From Phoronis australis (taxonomy: Eukaryota > Phoronida > Phoronidae): DNA of 64,000 bases. The translations under genes were made by a program, and so were the position numbers. Location: NCBI GenBank assembly GCA_002633005.1, contig NMRA01000513.1:131702-195701 (forward strand). Direction: 5' to 3'. Shown in pieces: positions 37,801-44,200 of the stretch (position 1 is its first letter; each line of letters begins with the position of its first letter). The notes below the pieces were generated by a model. It was not told the origin of the DNA, did not search any database, and saw nothing but the letters and a program-made list of their open reading frames with translations.

Positions 37801-39041
37801 TAGGCATTTTCAATATTTTCCCCGTATTTCAATATGCTCAGAGGAAACAATTTTCAAAGCACAGATTATAAACAAACTTACCTTATCATGCGGTTCCCGA
37901 ACTGCACACAAGATGTCTCTGGCTCTATCTGAATCGCACACATTGTGGTAGTCGACGAGCCCATTCAGCAACCATGCCTCTTTACCTGACGAAATTATTC
38001 ACACATAGAGACTAGGTTTGAGAAAAAAAATCAGGCAGTTTACTTGAACTCACAGACTTGAAATACTAGGAAAAATAAATGGTGACATTATTTTGTAATT
38101 TCTAGTGCTCTCCACAACCTATTTTGACTTGGTTACTGCCTCTAGTTTGAATTCTGCTGTGACAAGTTTAGCTTACTAGCATCGAGTTTGAAAACCTACA
38201 CAATGAGTTTGCAGTATTAGTCATTTTTAAGCACATTATGACATTTTGGACTTTTGTATTTATTCCAAGTCTTAATAAACAATATCGTCACTATGGCCAC
38301 AGACTTTTGAAAAAATACATGATTTTGAAATTCCATACGAGTTTGACTTTTCTGTTATGCAGAGCAATTTGAGTCTGGTCTGCACGTCACCTGTTGGCCA
38401 CATCACATGAGATTAGGTTAGCAAATGCTTGTGATGTATCTTTCCACTCCAGTTCAAGATTTACACAATGCTTCATATTAGTTACAGTATTCACTCATAG
38501 ATGGCGCCCCCGTCTTCGAACATTCATTAGGTGATATTAAACCCACAATACTGTGAGGGGTATGTAGACCAGGAAGATGTGCAATGGACTGGTGCCAATC
38601 ATCCTTGTCATGTAATGATGAACACTATTAGTAACCTCCTGAGGTCATTCTTCCTGGTTTTGAAATTTGACAAGTGAGCAAATCTTGACATCAGCCTAAT
38701 TAAAACTGTTCAAGGGCCAAAAATGGTTGTGGAGAACTGCCATCAACAATTTTGAAAAAATAATAATAAACAATATCTCTTGTGTTCCTTCAGATTGCAG
38801 GGAAACCTTTTTGTATGGGTTGCGGGAATATTGAAAGGCAATATGCAGAAAATTAAAGGCAATGAAAACAAAAGCAATTCAACTGCAACTCAAACTGGTG
38901 GTTCAACATTTTCTAACAATAGCGCCACCTACTGTCGTTGAGGTTGTCATGGATGAGAGTCTTTATCTCCTCGACAACCTGGAGGTCATTCGACTCCAGA
39001 AGGTTGAACAGTTCAGATGCATCAACTTGATGGACACTCAT
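16452..39041 (-). CDS. TSC1: Hamartin (TSC1), complete, 16 coding exons
   Basis: Gene-level entry; exons are listed separately. They join in phase to 3,957 nt, 1,318 residues plus stop (human TSC1 has 1,164). Hamartin pairs with tuberin (TSC2) and TBC1D7 as the TSC complex, the GAP for RHEB that restrains mTORC1 at lysosomes. Residues about 1-250 are the helical N-terminal core, with conserved REPHDK, MIPYG and LYGMYPC blocks. A Ser/Thr/Pro-rich middle follows, containing [15 protein letters not shown] and WSPSLACGLTTPP. The WTHFGG block and LHNQLMYERHKRE then open a long coiled coil (about 905-1200), which in the family binds TSC2 and TBC1D7. The tail is Ser-rich. The identification rests on many conserved blocks in order. 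The gene is divergent from SNAPC4. Confidence 0.96.
16805..18130 (-). other. TSC1 intron 15
   Basis: No feature recognised beyond AT-rich unique sequence. Open frames on the opposite strand (17124-17369, 17659-17847) have no recognisable domain. Confidence 0.5.
18131..18233 (-). CDS. TSC1: TSC1 coding exon 15
   Basis: Encodes AAESKYQSMRGVNTSLETYI and LQLQEEIAQLKNFS, matching [20 protein letters not shown] in human. Acceptor CCCGCAG|GCAGC, donor CTCAG|GTATTT. Confidence 0.94.
18879..18966. repeat. 18-bp minisatellite at TSC1 exon 14 donor
   Basis: About 4-5 copies of CATCCAACAAATGAG-type units lie within about 10 bp of the intron side of the exon 14 donor (GTA at 18971-18969). Confidence 0.85.
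18972..19129 (-). CDS. TSC1: TSC1 coding exon 14 (coiled coil)
   Basis: Encodes TTQQLNQKILEVDLLSSQLS, then RQRDLLIAQLKREMES, matching the RILELESHLAKKDHLLLEQ region in human. Acceptor TTTTTAG|ACACC, donor GAG|GTAGGG. An 18-bp minisatellite begins a few bases inside the intron. Confidence 0.92.
19607..20239 (-). CDS. TSC1: TSC1 coding exon 13 (coiled coil)
   Basis: Encodes APPSDEINILKGQIHLLHNQ, LMYERHKREMHAQRNRRLL and a long heptad-repeat coiled coil. This is the family hallmark (PPSDEIR...LLLHNQLLYERF in human). Acceptor ACTATCAG|GTGC, donor ACAC|GTGAGT. Confidence 0.96.
20240..21234 (-). other. TSC1 intron 12
   Basis: Contains a fold-back element (21039-21200) directly next to the exon 12 donor and a CTCF-like CACTAGGGGGCACTAG near 20603. 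No exon seen. Confidence 0.55.
21039..21200. mobile_element. Fold-back element with GGCAGATCCAGGGG / CCTGGATCTGCTCC ends
   Basis: The two ends are reverse complements (GCAGATCCAGG and CCTGGATCTGC). The interior contains opposed G-rich/C-rich tracts. It lies 35 bp from the TSC1 exon 12 donor. Confidence 0.65.
21235..21378 (-). CDS. TSC1: TSC1 coding exon 12
   Basis: Encodes TETPLYTTFSPSEILDRHIG, AKELSKLPLTSQ and WTHFGG, matching SPMEVLDRLI, SKELNKLPLPSK and WTHFGG in human TSC1. The donor is the less common GGGG|GTCAGT, which restores glycine with exon 13. Confidence 0.93.
21953..22693 (-). CDS. TSC1: TSC1 coding exon 11
   Basis: A 247-codon Ser-rich exon. Near its end, YPYMHLFPHATPYLSIAECQ corresponds to the PYDHLFEVALPKTA block of human TSC1. 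Acceptor TTGTAG|ATCCAG, donor CTGG|GTAAGA. Much of the extra length over the human protein lies in this exon and exon 10. Confidence 0.9.
22694..23980 (-). other. TSC1 intron 10
   Basis: AT-rich unique sequence. No exon, clear mobile element or array recognised. Confidence 0.5.
23981..24617 (-). CDS. TSC1: TSC1 coding exon 10
   Basis: About 212 codons of Ser/Thr-rich, probably disordered and phosphorylatable sequence (PKTSSPYIPEHSDALYSPLK; LSTSERNLLEKLQRSGFEL). Two in-phase acceptors six bases apart (GTCAG|GGTCAG|GCATC) make the start uncertain by two codons: 24617 or 24611. Donor GACG|GTATGT. Confidence 0.87.
25018..25100 (-). CDS. TSC1: TSC1 coding exon 9
   Basis: Encodes (G)MTSTPAPSPWETPRDSPTVD and FERSAQ, a Pro/Ser/Thr-rich linker. 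Acceptor ACCCCAG|GTATGA, donor CCCAG|GTGAGG, phase 1 to 0. Confidence 0.85.
25101..26475 (-). other. TSC1 intron 8
   Basis: Holds the MITE at 26039-26230. The rest is AT-rich with an ACCACCTGTTGGCCA motif near 25622 that recurs at 36985 and 38390. Confidence 0.5.
26039..26230. mobile_element. MITE with TTTTAAAAGTGAGCTTCTTT ends (single copy)
   Basis: Left arm AACGCATTTGCAATTTTAAA followed by GTGAGCTTCTTTTTAGGTTT. The right arm is its imperfect reverse complement (AAACCTAAAAAGAGTCTCAC...AACTGCGTT). The same family forms the amplified structure at 51969-52272. Confidence 0.75.
26476..26682 (-). CDS. TSC1: TSC1 coding exon 8
   Basis: Encodes EVVRSQSQLSEQ, then FWSPSLACGLTTPPPSHE and a His/Thr/Pro-rich end. 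WSPS.(A/V)CG(L/M)TTPP is a conserved TSC1 block. Acceptor TTTTAG|AGGAAG, donor ACGG|GTAAGA. Confidence 0.92.
27013..27170 (-). CDS. TSC1: TSC1 coding exon 7
   Basis: Encodes (R)[20 protein letters not shown] and a Ser/His-rich tail. The acceptor GGATTAG|GTGGAAG restores the RRWK motif and the phase left by exon 6. A more upstream AG (GTGTAG|CATC, 27193) does not fit the phase. Donor CAAG|GTAGGG. Confidence 0.92.
27222..27334. mobile_element. Hairpin MITE, 'GAGAACCAGTT' family, copy 2
   Basis: Left: GGCAAAAGTCACTTATAGGG then GATTTTGAAAACCAGTTT. Right: AAACTGGTTCTCAAAATACG then CAGTAAAGTGACTTTTACC. The arms run about 50 bp, with a loop of about 20 bp. It lies 51 bp upstream of the TSC1 exon 7 acceptor. 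Confidence 0.75.
28251..28324 (-). CDS. TSC1: TSC1 coding exon 6 (74 nt)
   Basis: Encodes PLLERIRFHPLLILSSKERE and a short tail, matching PMMEHVRIHPELVTGSK in human TSC1. Acceptor ATTCTAG|CCTCTG, donor GACAG|GTAGGT, phase 0 to 2. The exon is easy to miss because of its size. Confidence 0.88.
28325..29040 (-). other. TSC1 intron 5
   Basis: AT-rich sequence with an AACAGGTGGCGAG motif near 28809. No exon or array recognised. Confidence 0.45.
29041..29195 (-). CDS. TSC1: TSC1 coding exon 5
   Basis: Encodes NVPQVFLLHLNVAISSFFHK, then LYGMYPCRFLDYLR and FDETIK. The LYGMYPC block is a TSC1 signature. Acceptor TTTCCCAG|GTAACG, donor ATCAAG|GTATTT. A TTTCACTAG minisatellite starts about 25 bp upstream of the acceptor. 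Confidence 0.94.
29222..29340. repeat. 9-bp minisatellite (TTTCACTAG/TTGCACTAG), block 1
   Basis: About 12 tandem units of a 9-bp repeat start roughly 25 bp upstream of the TSC1 exon 5 acceptor. The repeat is open in several frames only because its period is a multiple of three. Confidence 0.9.
29914..30104. repeat. 9-bp minisatellite (TTGCACTAG), block 2
   Basis: About 21 nearly perfect units. It reads as repeated VAL on the plus strand and repeated QLV on the minus strand, which are artefacts of the period. Confidence 0.95.
32570..33400. repeat. Large inverted duplication inside the array
   Basis: Sequence 32570-32800 (GACAAGCTAAATTTAGTCAT ... CAGGAAATGATTATCACG) recurs in reverse complement at about 33150-33400. 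Between them are short TTGCACTAG blocks, which themselves switch to CTAGTGCAA near 33130. The structure could fold into a long hairpin. Confidence 0.8.
33869..34363. repeat. 116-bp direct duplicate flanking a single-N join
   Basis: 33869-33984 and 34248-34363 are identical except for about one base. The first copy ends at the N (33985). The join is probably an assembly seam within the repeat array. Confidence 0.8.
33985..33985. other. Single-N assembly join in TSC1 intron 4
   Basis: One N lies within the repeat array, immediately after the first 116-bp duplicate. Confidence 0.85.
34476..34620 (-). CDS. TSC1: TSC1 coding exon 4
   Basis: Encodes HDNDVPTLNCGLLILCTILP through STNKP, phase 0 to 1. 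The acceptor chosen is ATTGCAG|CACGAC. An upstream TTTTTGCAG|TGACGATG would place a stop codon in the frame inherited from exon 3. The donor is CCAG|GTGAGAC. A pogo-like terminal repeat lies within about 20 bp of this donor. Confidence 0.93.
34621..36361 (-). other. TSC1 intron 3
   Basis: Contains the hairpin MITE at 34801-34900, a GGCCGTCC/GACGGCC-rich patch (34985-35080), and a less AT-rich stretch (35230-35930). The latter has broken open frames on both strands that look like an old mobile-element remnant, but I cannot assign a family. Confidence 0.5.
34801..34900. mobile_element. Hairpin MITE, 'GAGAACCAGTT' family, copy 3
   Basis: Opposed CACATTTTGAGAACCAGTTT and GAACTGGTTCTCAAAATCC arms, followed by GTAAGTGACTTTTGCC as in copy 2. 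Confidence 0.75.
36362..36514 (-). CDS. TSC1: TSC1 coding exon 3
   Basis: Encodes HLFEKLHDCI through LLIKTLK (51 codons, phase 0 at both ends). It aligns with the human HEAT-like segment that ends SLLKCLK. Acceptor TGTACAG|CAC, donor AAG|GTAATC. Confidence 0.93.
36515..37881 (-). other. TSC1 intron 2
   Basis: No exon recognised. A segment near 36967-37010 (CACGTGATGTGGCCAACAGG) recurs inverted at about 38363-38410 in the next intron, suggesting a dispersed element end. An open frame at 37204-37479 (minus) is hydrophobic but has no supporting features. Confidence 0.5.
37882..37985 (-). CDS. TSC1: TSC1 coding exon 2
   Basis: Encodes GKEAWLLNGLVDYH through VREPHDK, which corresponds to LVNTLVDYY and QEPHDK in human TSC1. 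Acceptor GTCAG|GTAAAG, donor AAG|GTAAG, ending in phase 0. Confidence 0.93.
37986..38932 (-). other. TSC1 intron 1
   Basis: AT-rich. It contains the inverted partner (about 38363-38410) of the 36967-37010 segment. No exon recognised. Confidence 0.5.
38933..39041 (-). CDS. TSC1: TSC1 coding exon 1
   Basis: Begins MSVHQVDASELFNLLESND and covers residues 1-36. The ATG is the first in frame after an upstream TAG. The donor is GACA|GTAGGT, phase 1. A second GT three bases downstream (AGTAG|GTGGCG) would break the phase with exon 2. A CTCF-like GTAGGTGGCGCT sequence overlaps the donor. Confidence 0.88.
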
Positions 39042-39306
39042 TGGCTTGCAGGCACGACGCAATGGTACTAGAACATAGCGGCTTTCCTACAGGAGATATT
39101 ACGGCACTGAGTTACGAGTTAACCCCAAAATATGAAAGATTTGAGGGTATTAGAAATGTGAACAGTGATGTAAGGATAAATTTTCTTCTGTAGCCACTTA
39201 GTGTACATTGCAAGGCCCTCATTCCCTCAATTTAGGGGCCAAATATCGACCTTATTCCCCTCTAAAGATATTGAAAATCATGAAATAGTCAAACTAATAA
39301 AACTAT

Positions 39307-39490
39307 TGAAATATCCCCCACATTTCGAGCAATGCGCTCTTTGTCAAGGGTGTGCTACAGACTGCTGAGTACATGTAGATGGCACAGGAGACCGAGACCA
39401 CATGGTGACATAGATCCATCTACGTGTACTAAGCAGTGTGTTGCACACCTTTGACAAAGAGCGCACCGCTTGAAACGTGGGGATATTTTA
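39307..39490. mobile_element. Hairpin (fold-back) element in the TSC1 5' region
   Basis: Arms of about 75-85 bp are imperfect reverse complements: ATATCCCCCACATTTCGAGC and GCGCTCTTTGTCAAGGGTGT on the left answer ACACCTTTGACAAAGAGCGC and CTTGAAACGTGGGGATATTT on the right. The loop is about 25-30 bp. Confidence 0.85.
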
Positions 39491-40172
39491 AATTAGTAAA
39501 ATCACTTATAACCCACACAGGTGATAATTCTGACTTCAATATAGGCCTACATGCTGAGAAGACGTCCTTCCATCACCAGCGACGAAATGCAAGAGAGCCC
39601 AGTTTCTTTCAGCAAGTCCCCAGTCTCGTGATACTATCTATATCATACATCAGTCCACCATAAACACTCAGACAAACAAGACCAGACAAGACAACAAACA
39701 CCTATCTACGTTCACACGCAAGTTTCTTGTACAAACTTGTTCCATATCCACACTTCTTCGATGCCGCACGGTACAGTGAAAAGCACCGTAGCATGATCAA
39801 ATACTGTCACAACCACCATAAAACCAACGCCTTACAATTCCTTATTATACCATACTTAGTACACTACAGGATAACGAGCAGCAATATCTGACGGCTTTTC
39901 ACATTAAACAGAAAATTTGACTAGTGCTGCGAGTTTTTTTGTCCCAATATTACGTAGTATCTTTTGAGCAAATAATTCTTGTAATTCGAAACCAGCTAAT
40001 TAATAGATTGTCAGACGGTTTGCAGATGTTCTTATTTGACAGCTGCATGATCAACTCAGGTTGGGTTGTTTTTGGGTGTTTTAGATAAGAAATTTGTTAT
40101 TTTTAGTACTAAATAAAGGCAGTTTTTCTGGTCAAACAAAGAGATAAGACAAAAGCTTATAGTTGCATTCAC

Positions 40173-40200
40173 AATATATATATATATATATCTATATATA
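40173..40200. repeat. TA dinucleotide microsatellite
   Basis: Alternating TA interrupted by one C. Likely polymorphic. Confidence 0.9.
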
Positions 40201-40996
40201 GCAATTGATGTATTTTTCTATGCAGAAACATTTTTCTCATAATGCAACTGATCAGGGTGAGGCGTGCATTCAATGAAAGGACAGAACGCAAGTACCTAGC
40301 TAAAATCTAGCCAAAGTCGCATGTTCTCACTTAAAATACACCGCAATATCTCACATAATCTCGCGAAGTCTTGCTTTTTAGAGAGGTTCTTATTATAGCG
40401 TTACTGAGCGTGAGACTTATTGTCTGATTTCACATAACAAATGGAAATGCTCGAGTCACACCCTACTAAAACGGTTTTGAGCATACTAGTCCTGTACTCT
40501 GGTACCTGACAAGTGACAGAGCTCAGTGTAGGCAGTGCCTGCCCTCTGTACTGAACTACTCAACTAGTCGAGCTAGCTGGTTCTGCAATAATTATTACTG
40601 ACTATTGCTAGTGTACTACTGGTCGAATGTCAGATTCACATATCAGTTTCTACGAGCTTGTTCTGACTTTTATTTGCTGCTAAGGGAAAAATATTTTCTC
40701 TGAAATGAATTCAGATAATCAGTATCCAAAATAGTCTTCAGAACAAGTGTTCAAAGCATATTGCATAATACCTTCTGGAACAACTAGAAGCTACAATTTG
40801 TTCTGGAGCTTCTTTCCGATCCTTATCACGAGATTTCAGACATCTTGAAGTCAATACGTAAAGTAAATTTCCATGCCAGTTACAAAATTTAAGTAACATA
40901 AACAAAAGTGTATCAGATCTACTTGAAACATTCTCAAATCAATATAGTAGTCAGCGTTGAGGGTGACTAACTAAATGAAAGTATTCTTTGTAATGA

Positions 40997-41002
40997 CACG
41001 TG
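40997..41002. promoter_or_regulatory. E-box CACGTG upstream of SNAPC4
   Basis: The palindromic CACGTG within TGACACGTGAAA, 112 bp before the SNAPC4 start, is a canonical site for MYC/USF/TFE-type bHLH-ZIP factors. Occupancy is inference; a six-base motif occurs often by chance. Confidence 0.35.
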
Positions 41003-41113
41003 AAAAATGTCGTCTCTTTGACCTGTATTGACCTATATTTACATGACGTGTTTGACAAAAACATGGTCGACATCGTGGGTTTGACGTTTTGACAGACCTC
41101 TTCGCTGTTTGCC

Positions 41114-41279
41114 ATGGATGATAACGAAGACATTTTGTCCAGAGATGAGCGGCGGGAGTTGCAGGAAGATACAGTGCGTATACAGGAAGCCCTTGCGGCA
41201 GCTAGTGGCGACTCAGACTCCGAGGACGATGACGGGGAACAATACATGCCGTTTCGACCACTAGAGATTGAGCTCAATC
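41114..41279 (+). CDS. SNAPC4: SNAPC4 coding exon 1
   Basis: MDDNEDILSRDERRELQEDT, then acidic DSDSEDDDGEQ. Kozak-like GCCATGG start. Donor AATC|GTACGT, phase 1. No close match to the human N-terminus beyond acidity; placed by phase and position. Confidence 0.82.
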
Positions 41280-44200
41280 GTACGTAGTCGTATCTGTAAC
41301 ACACATGTTGCTTACGTCATCGCCATATCGCGCAAGTCAACATAACGTGCAGAACAATATTGTAGTTTGTACTGGAACTGCACACCTTATATTGCACTAT
41401 TAATTAGAATGGCTTACAACTCTTGCCAAACAGTGAATATGAAATGTGACTCGTATGCATCTGCCGATCTGGTCTTGTGCATTGGAAAAACATGTTTTGG
41501 AACAGTAGTTATAGTCAATCCACCTCAGTCTGCAATAAAGTCAACAAGTAAAGCCATTTTCTTCACTCCTCTCTCCACACAACATCACAGTAGCAGTGGT
41601 GGATTTAAGGGGGGGGCAAGGTGGTCGTGCCCCCCCCCCCCCCCCCNAAATTCTCCCAGATTCTATTTATCAGTACGGGGGTGCGAATGTCTGACAAGCA
41701 AAATCCTGGCTATTACTCTGCCCTGGCCCTCTCTAACTCAAAATCCTGGATCCGCCCCAGAGTATCCATTGTATATCACTATCACTAACAGTTTATTGTA
41801 TGTGCTTTTGAATCATGTGAGCCTCTGTTAGCTACTTGCTATAGGGCAATTGCTTAATATTAGCTGAATGGTTAGCACTCTTGCTGGTTTTATGGGGGTC
41901 GCTGATTGATTCCTGGATCGGGTAAAAATCAGGCTAAGGTTGAAAGTACGAAAATATGTCGAAAGGCGGACTTCCATGGTTTTGTTGTGAAGAGTGACTT
42001 CCGATCGTGACCATAGGTACAGTCGGATAAAGCCTCTCTAAGCCACTTGCCAAGCGGCAATTGTCTCTTGGCGTAATGGTTTAGATGCTTGGCTGTCGCT
42101 CGTGCAACCTGTGTTCAAGCCTCGTAGGAGACGGAAATTTTCTACATTGGCGCCCAACTAAGGAAAAATCCACGACTAACCCTGAGATGTAGTGGCAGAT
42201 GGAGAAAGTGAAACTGGTGGATTCAGATTACAAAGAGAGCGTTGCTGAGGTTGAATTCCAGGACGCTAGGGTGTTGCTGAGATCTAAAAGCCAGCAGGCA
42301 TGCCTGTTCCGCGGAAGGGAGAGTAGTGTTGTGAAGTGTGACTTCCGGTCGTGACGACACGTACAGTCAGATAAAGCCTCTCTAAGCCGCCAAGTGGTTT
42401 AGATGTTTGACTGTCGCTCGTGCGACCCTGGGGTTATAGTCGGAAATAACGTGTACATACTTTGAGAACCAGTTTGATGCCCATTATTCAATGGAAAAAA
42501 CTTGTTCTTAAATTAAGGGTACATTGTATCCGACCATTACCGGCCCCTAGTGCACTGTATGATAAAATGCTAACATCATGCATGTTATTTCCAGCGGAGT
42601 ACATTTCTGACGACTCTCAGTCTGCCCATGGGAGTGCTCAGCCAGATGCGGTAAGTCATTACGTGGATCGATGTCGTGTTGGTGTTTTCTTGGGATATTA
42701 ATGTAAAATTTGCTGTCAATGTTATTTCATTATTGAAAGATAAATCATTGTCATTGTGGCTGTTAGAGATTTTTTCTTGAAGTGACTTTGGGTCCCATAG
42801 CGATCTTTTGAAAAGGAGGCGGGGCTCTCAGTTCTCATTCTTGCTGGAGGCTCTGTTTGGAAATCACTGGTATCATCGAGAGTACGTTTTGTTTGGAGGC
42901 ATACATTGTTACAGCTTGGAAAGATGTTTAGAAATATTTCGAAATTGAATGCCGCTAAAATATTACTGTTTTTTCTGCCCAATTATTCTTTTCAGTGTCA
43001 CCAGTAATCTTCATTGCTTCATCTCTGCTATTTTTTACATGATTGACACATTTTGTGTCGTTTGTTATATACATTTTGCTATTGTTTCATTTTGATGTTA
43101 GTTTAAATTTTATAACATGGTTTTCATATCCTTCTGCTTTAGTTTATTATGAAACGACACAGTGACTATTTGATTTAAGCTTTCAGTCATTCTTTTGTTT
43201 TACTTTAAGTGTCTAATTCTATAAGCAGTTTTGCTTTTTCTTAGACCTGCGAAAAGCTTTCAACATCACGGTCTGAAACCCTATAAGCACCTTTACAATG
43301 TTCATAGTCCTGTGAAAAGCTTTTTCCTAAAACTTCTTGGTTTTGATAATAGTTTCAAATCATAGATGTTTGTCCTGAGATTGAATTCCTAACAGACTGG
43401 TTTAATATCGAAATGTTCTTTACCCAGTCACGCCAAGCGTCAGTTCCCTTGAGGCTAACTTTCCAGGGACAGTTGGATGTCGATGATGACACGTGCCTCC
43501 AACTGAATCGTTCTTACCAAGCGGTGATCATGCAGAGTCAACGCTGCATTGAGTTAGTCATCGCACAGAATAGAGAGAGACAGGTATGCTGGTTCACTTG
43601 AAGGGACATGTGCACGCTTTTACAGGGTTTGTTTAAGATGCTCTTTTCACCAGAGTTTAGGGTCCTAAATAAGCTTCATTATTTGAATGTGAACATTTGC
43701 AGTCTCGTTCGTCTATTTGGAAAAATTTTCTGGACTTCAAATATGTTGTTCATAATATTAAAATCTCATCAATGGGAGACTTTCAGGAAGCAAAGCGGTT
43801 GATCACGTGGGTCCAGTGACTCATATTGCCATCAAGAAAAGACCCTTTTACAGTCTGTGTGAACAGACGTGATGGGATTTAAATAAAAGTTATCAAAGGG
43901 CTCTTCGTCCTCTAGAAGCCATTGGTATCTGGTGCCGCGTAATTAGTCGCACCGTCTGTATTTGAAAGTCTAGTATCACAGACACCACATGCCAGAACAA
44001 GTGAATTATGATACTTTTCTCATCTTTTCGTGAGGCATATAAGTAGTATCGAATAAGTGTTTATTTAGTTCTAGAATTCGTGAAATGATACTTAGTAACA
44101 CACCTTTATGGATTATTTTGGGGAATTGTGTTTTATCACAACAATCATGTTAGAAACCTTTGGAAAATGAAAACAAGATTTGGCCGATTTTGGCAATTGT

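Larger units (their letters stand above)
39042..41113. promoter_or_regulatory. Interval between the divergent TSC1 and SNAPC4 start codons
   Basis: The two start codons are 2.07 kb apart and face away from each other. The interval should hold both promoters and 5' UTRs, possibly including a spliced TSC1 leader (an AG acceptor, CCTGTAG|GAAAGC, is visible on the minus strand near 39090). It contains a hairpin element (39307-39490), a TA microsatellite (40173-40200) and a CACGTG E-box at 40997-41002, 112 bp before the SNAPC4 ATG. No clear TATA box was identified. Confidence 0.6.
41280..42594 (+). other. SNAPC4 intron 1
   Basis: Contains the C-rich repeat and N join (41600-41770), two tandem SINE-like blocks (41990-42440) and a hairpin MITE (42435-42541). 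No exon recognised. Confidence 0.6.

Noticed and set aside
42055-42130. A functional tRNA gene
   Set aside because: Box-A-like and box-B-like sequences are present but no acceptor stem pairs, and the segment belongs to a repeated SINE-like block.
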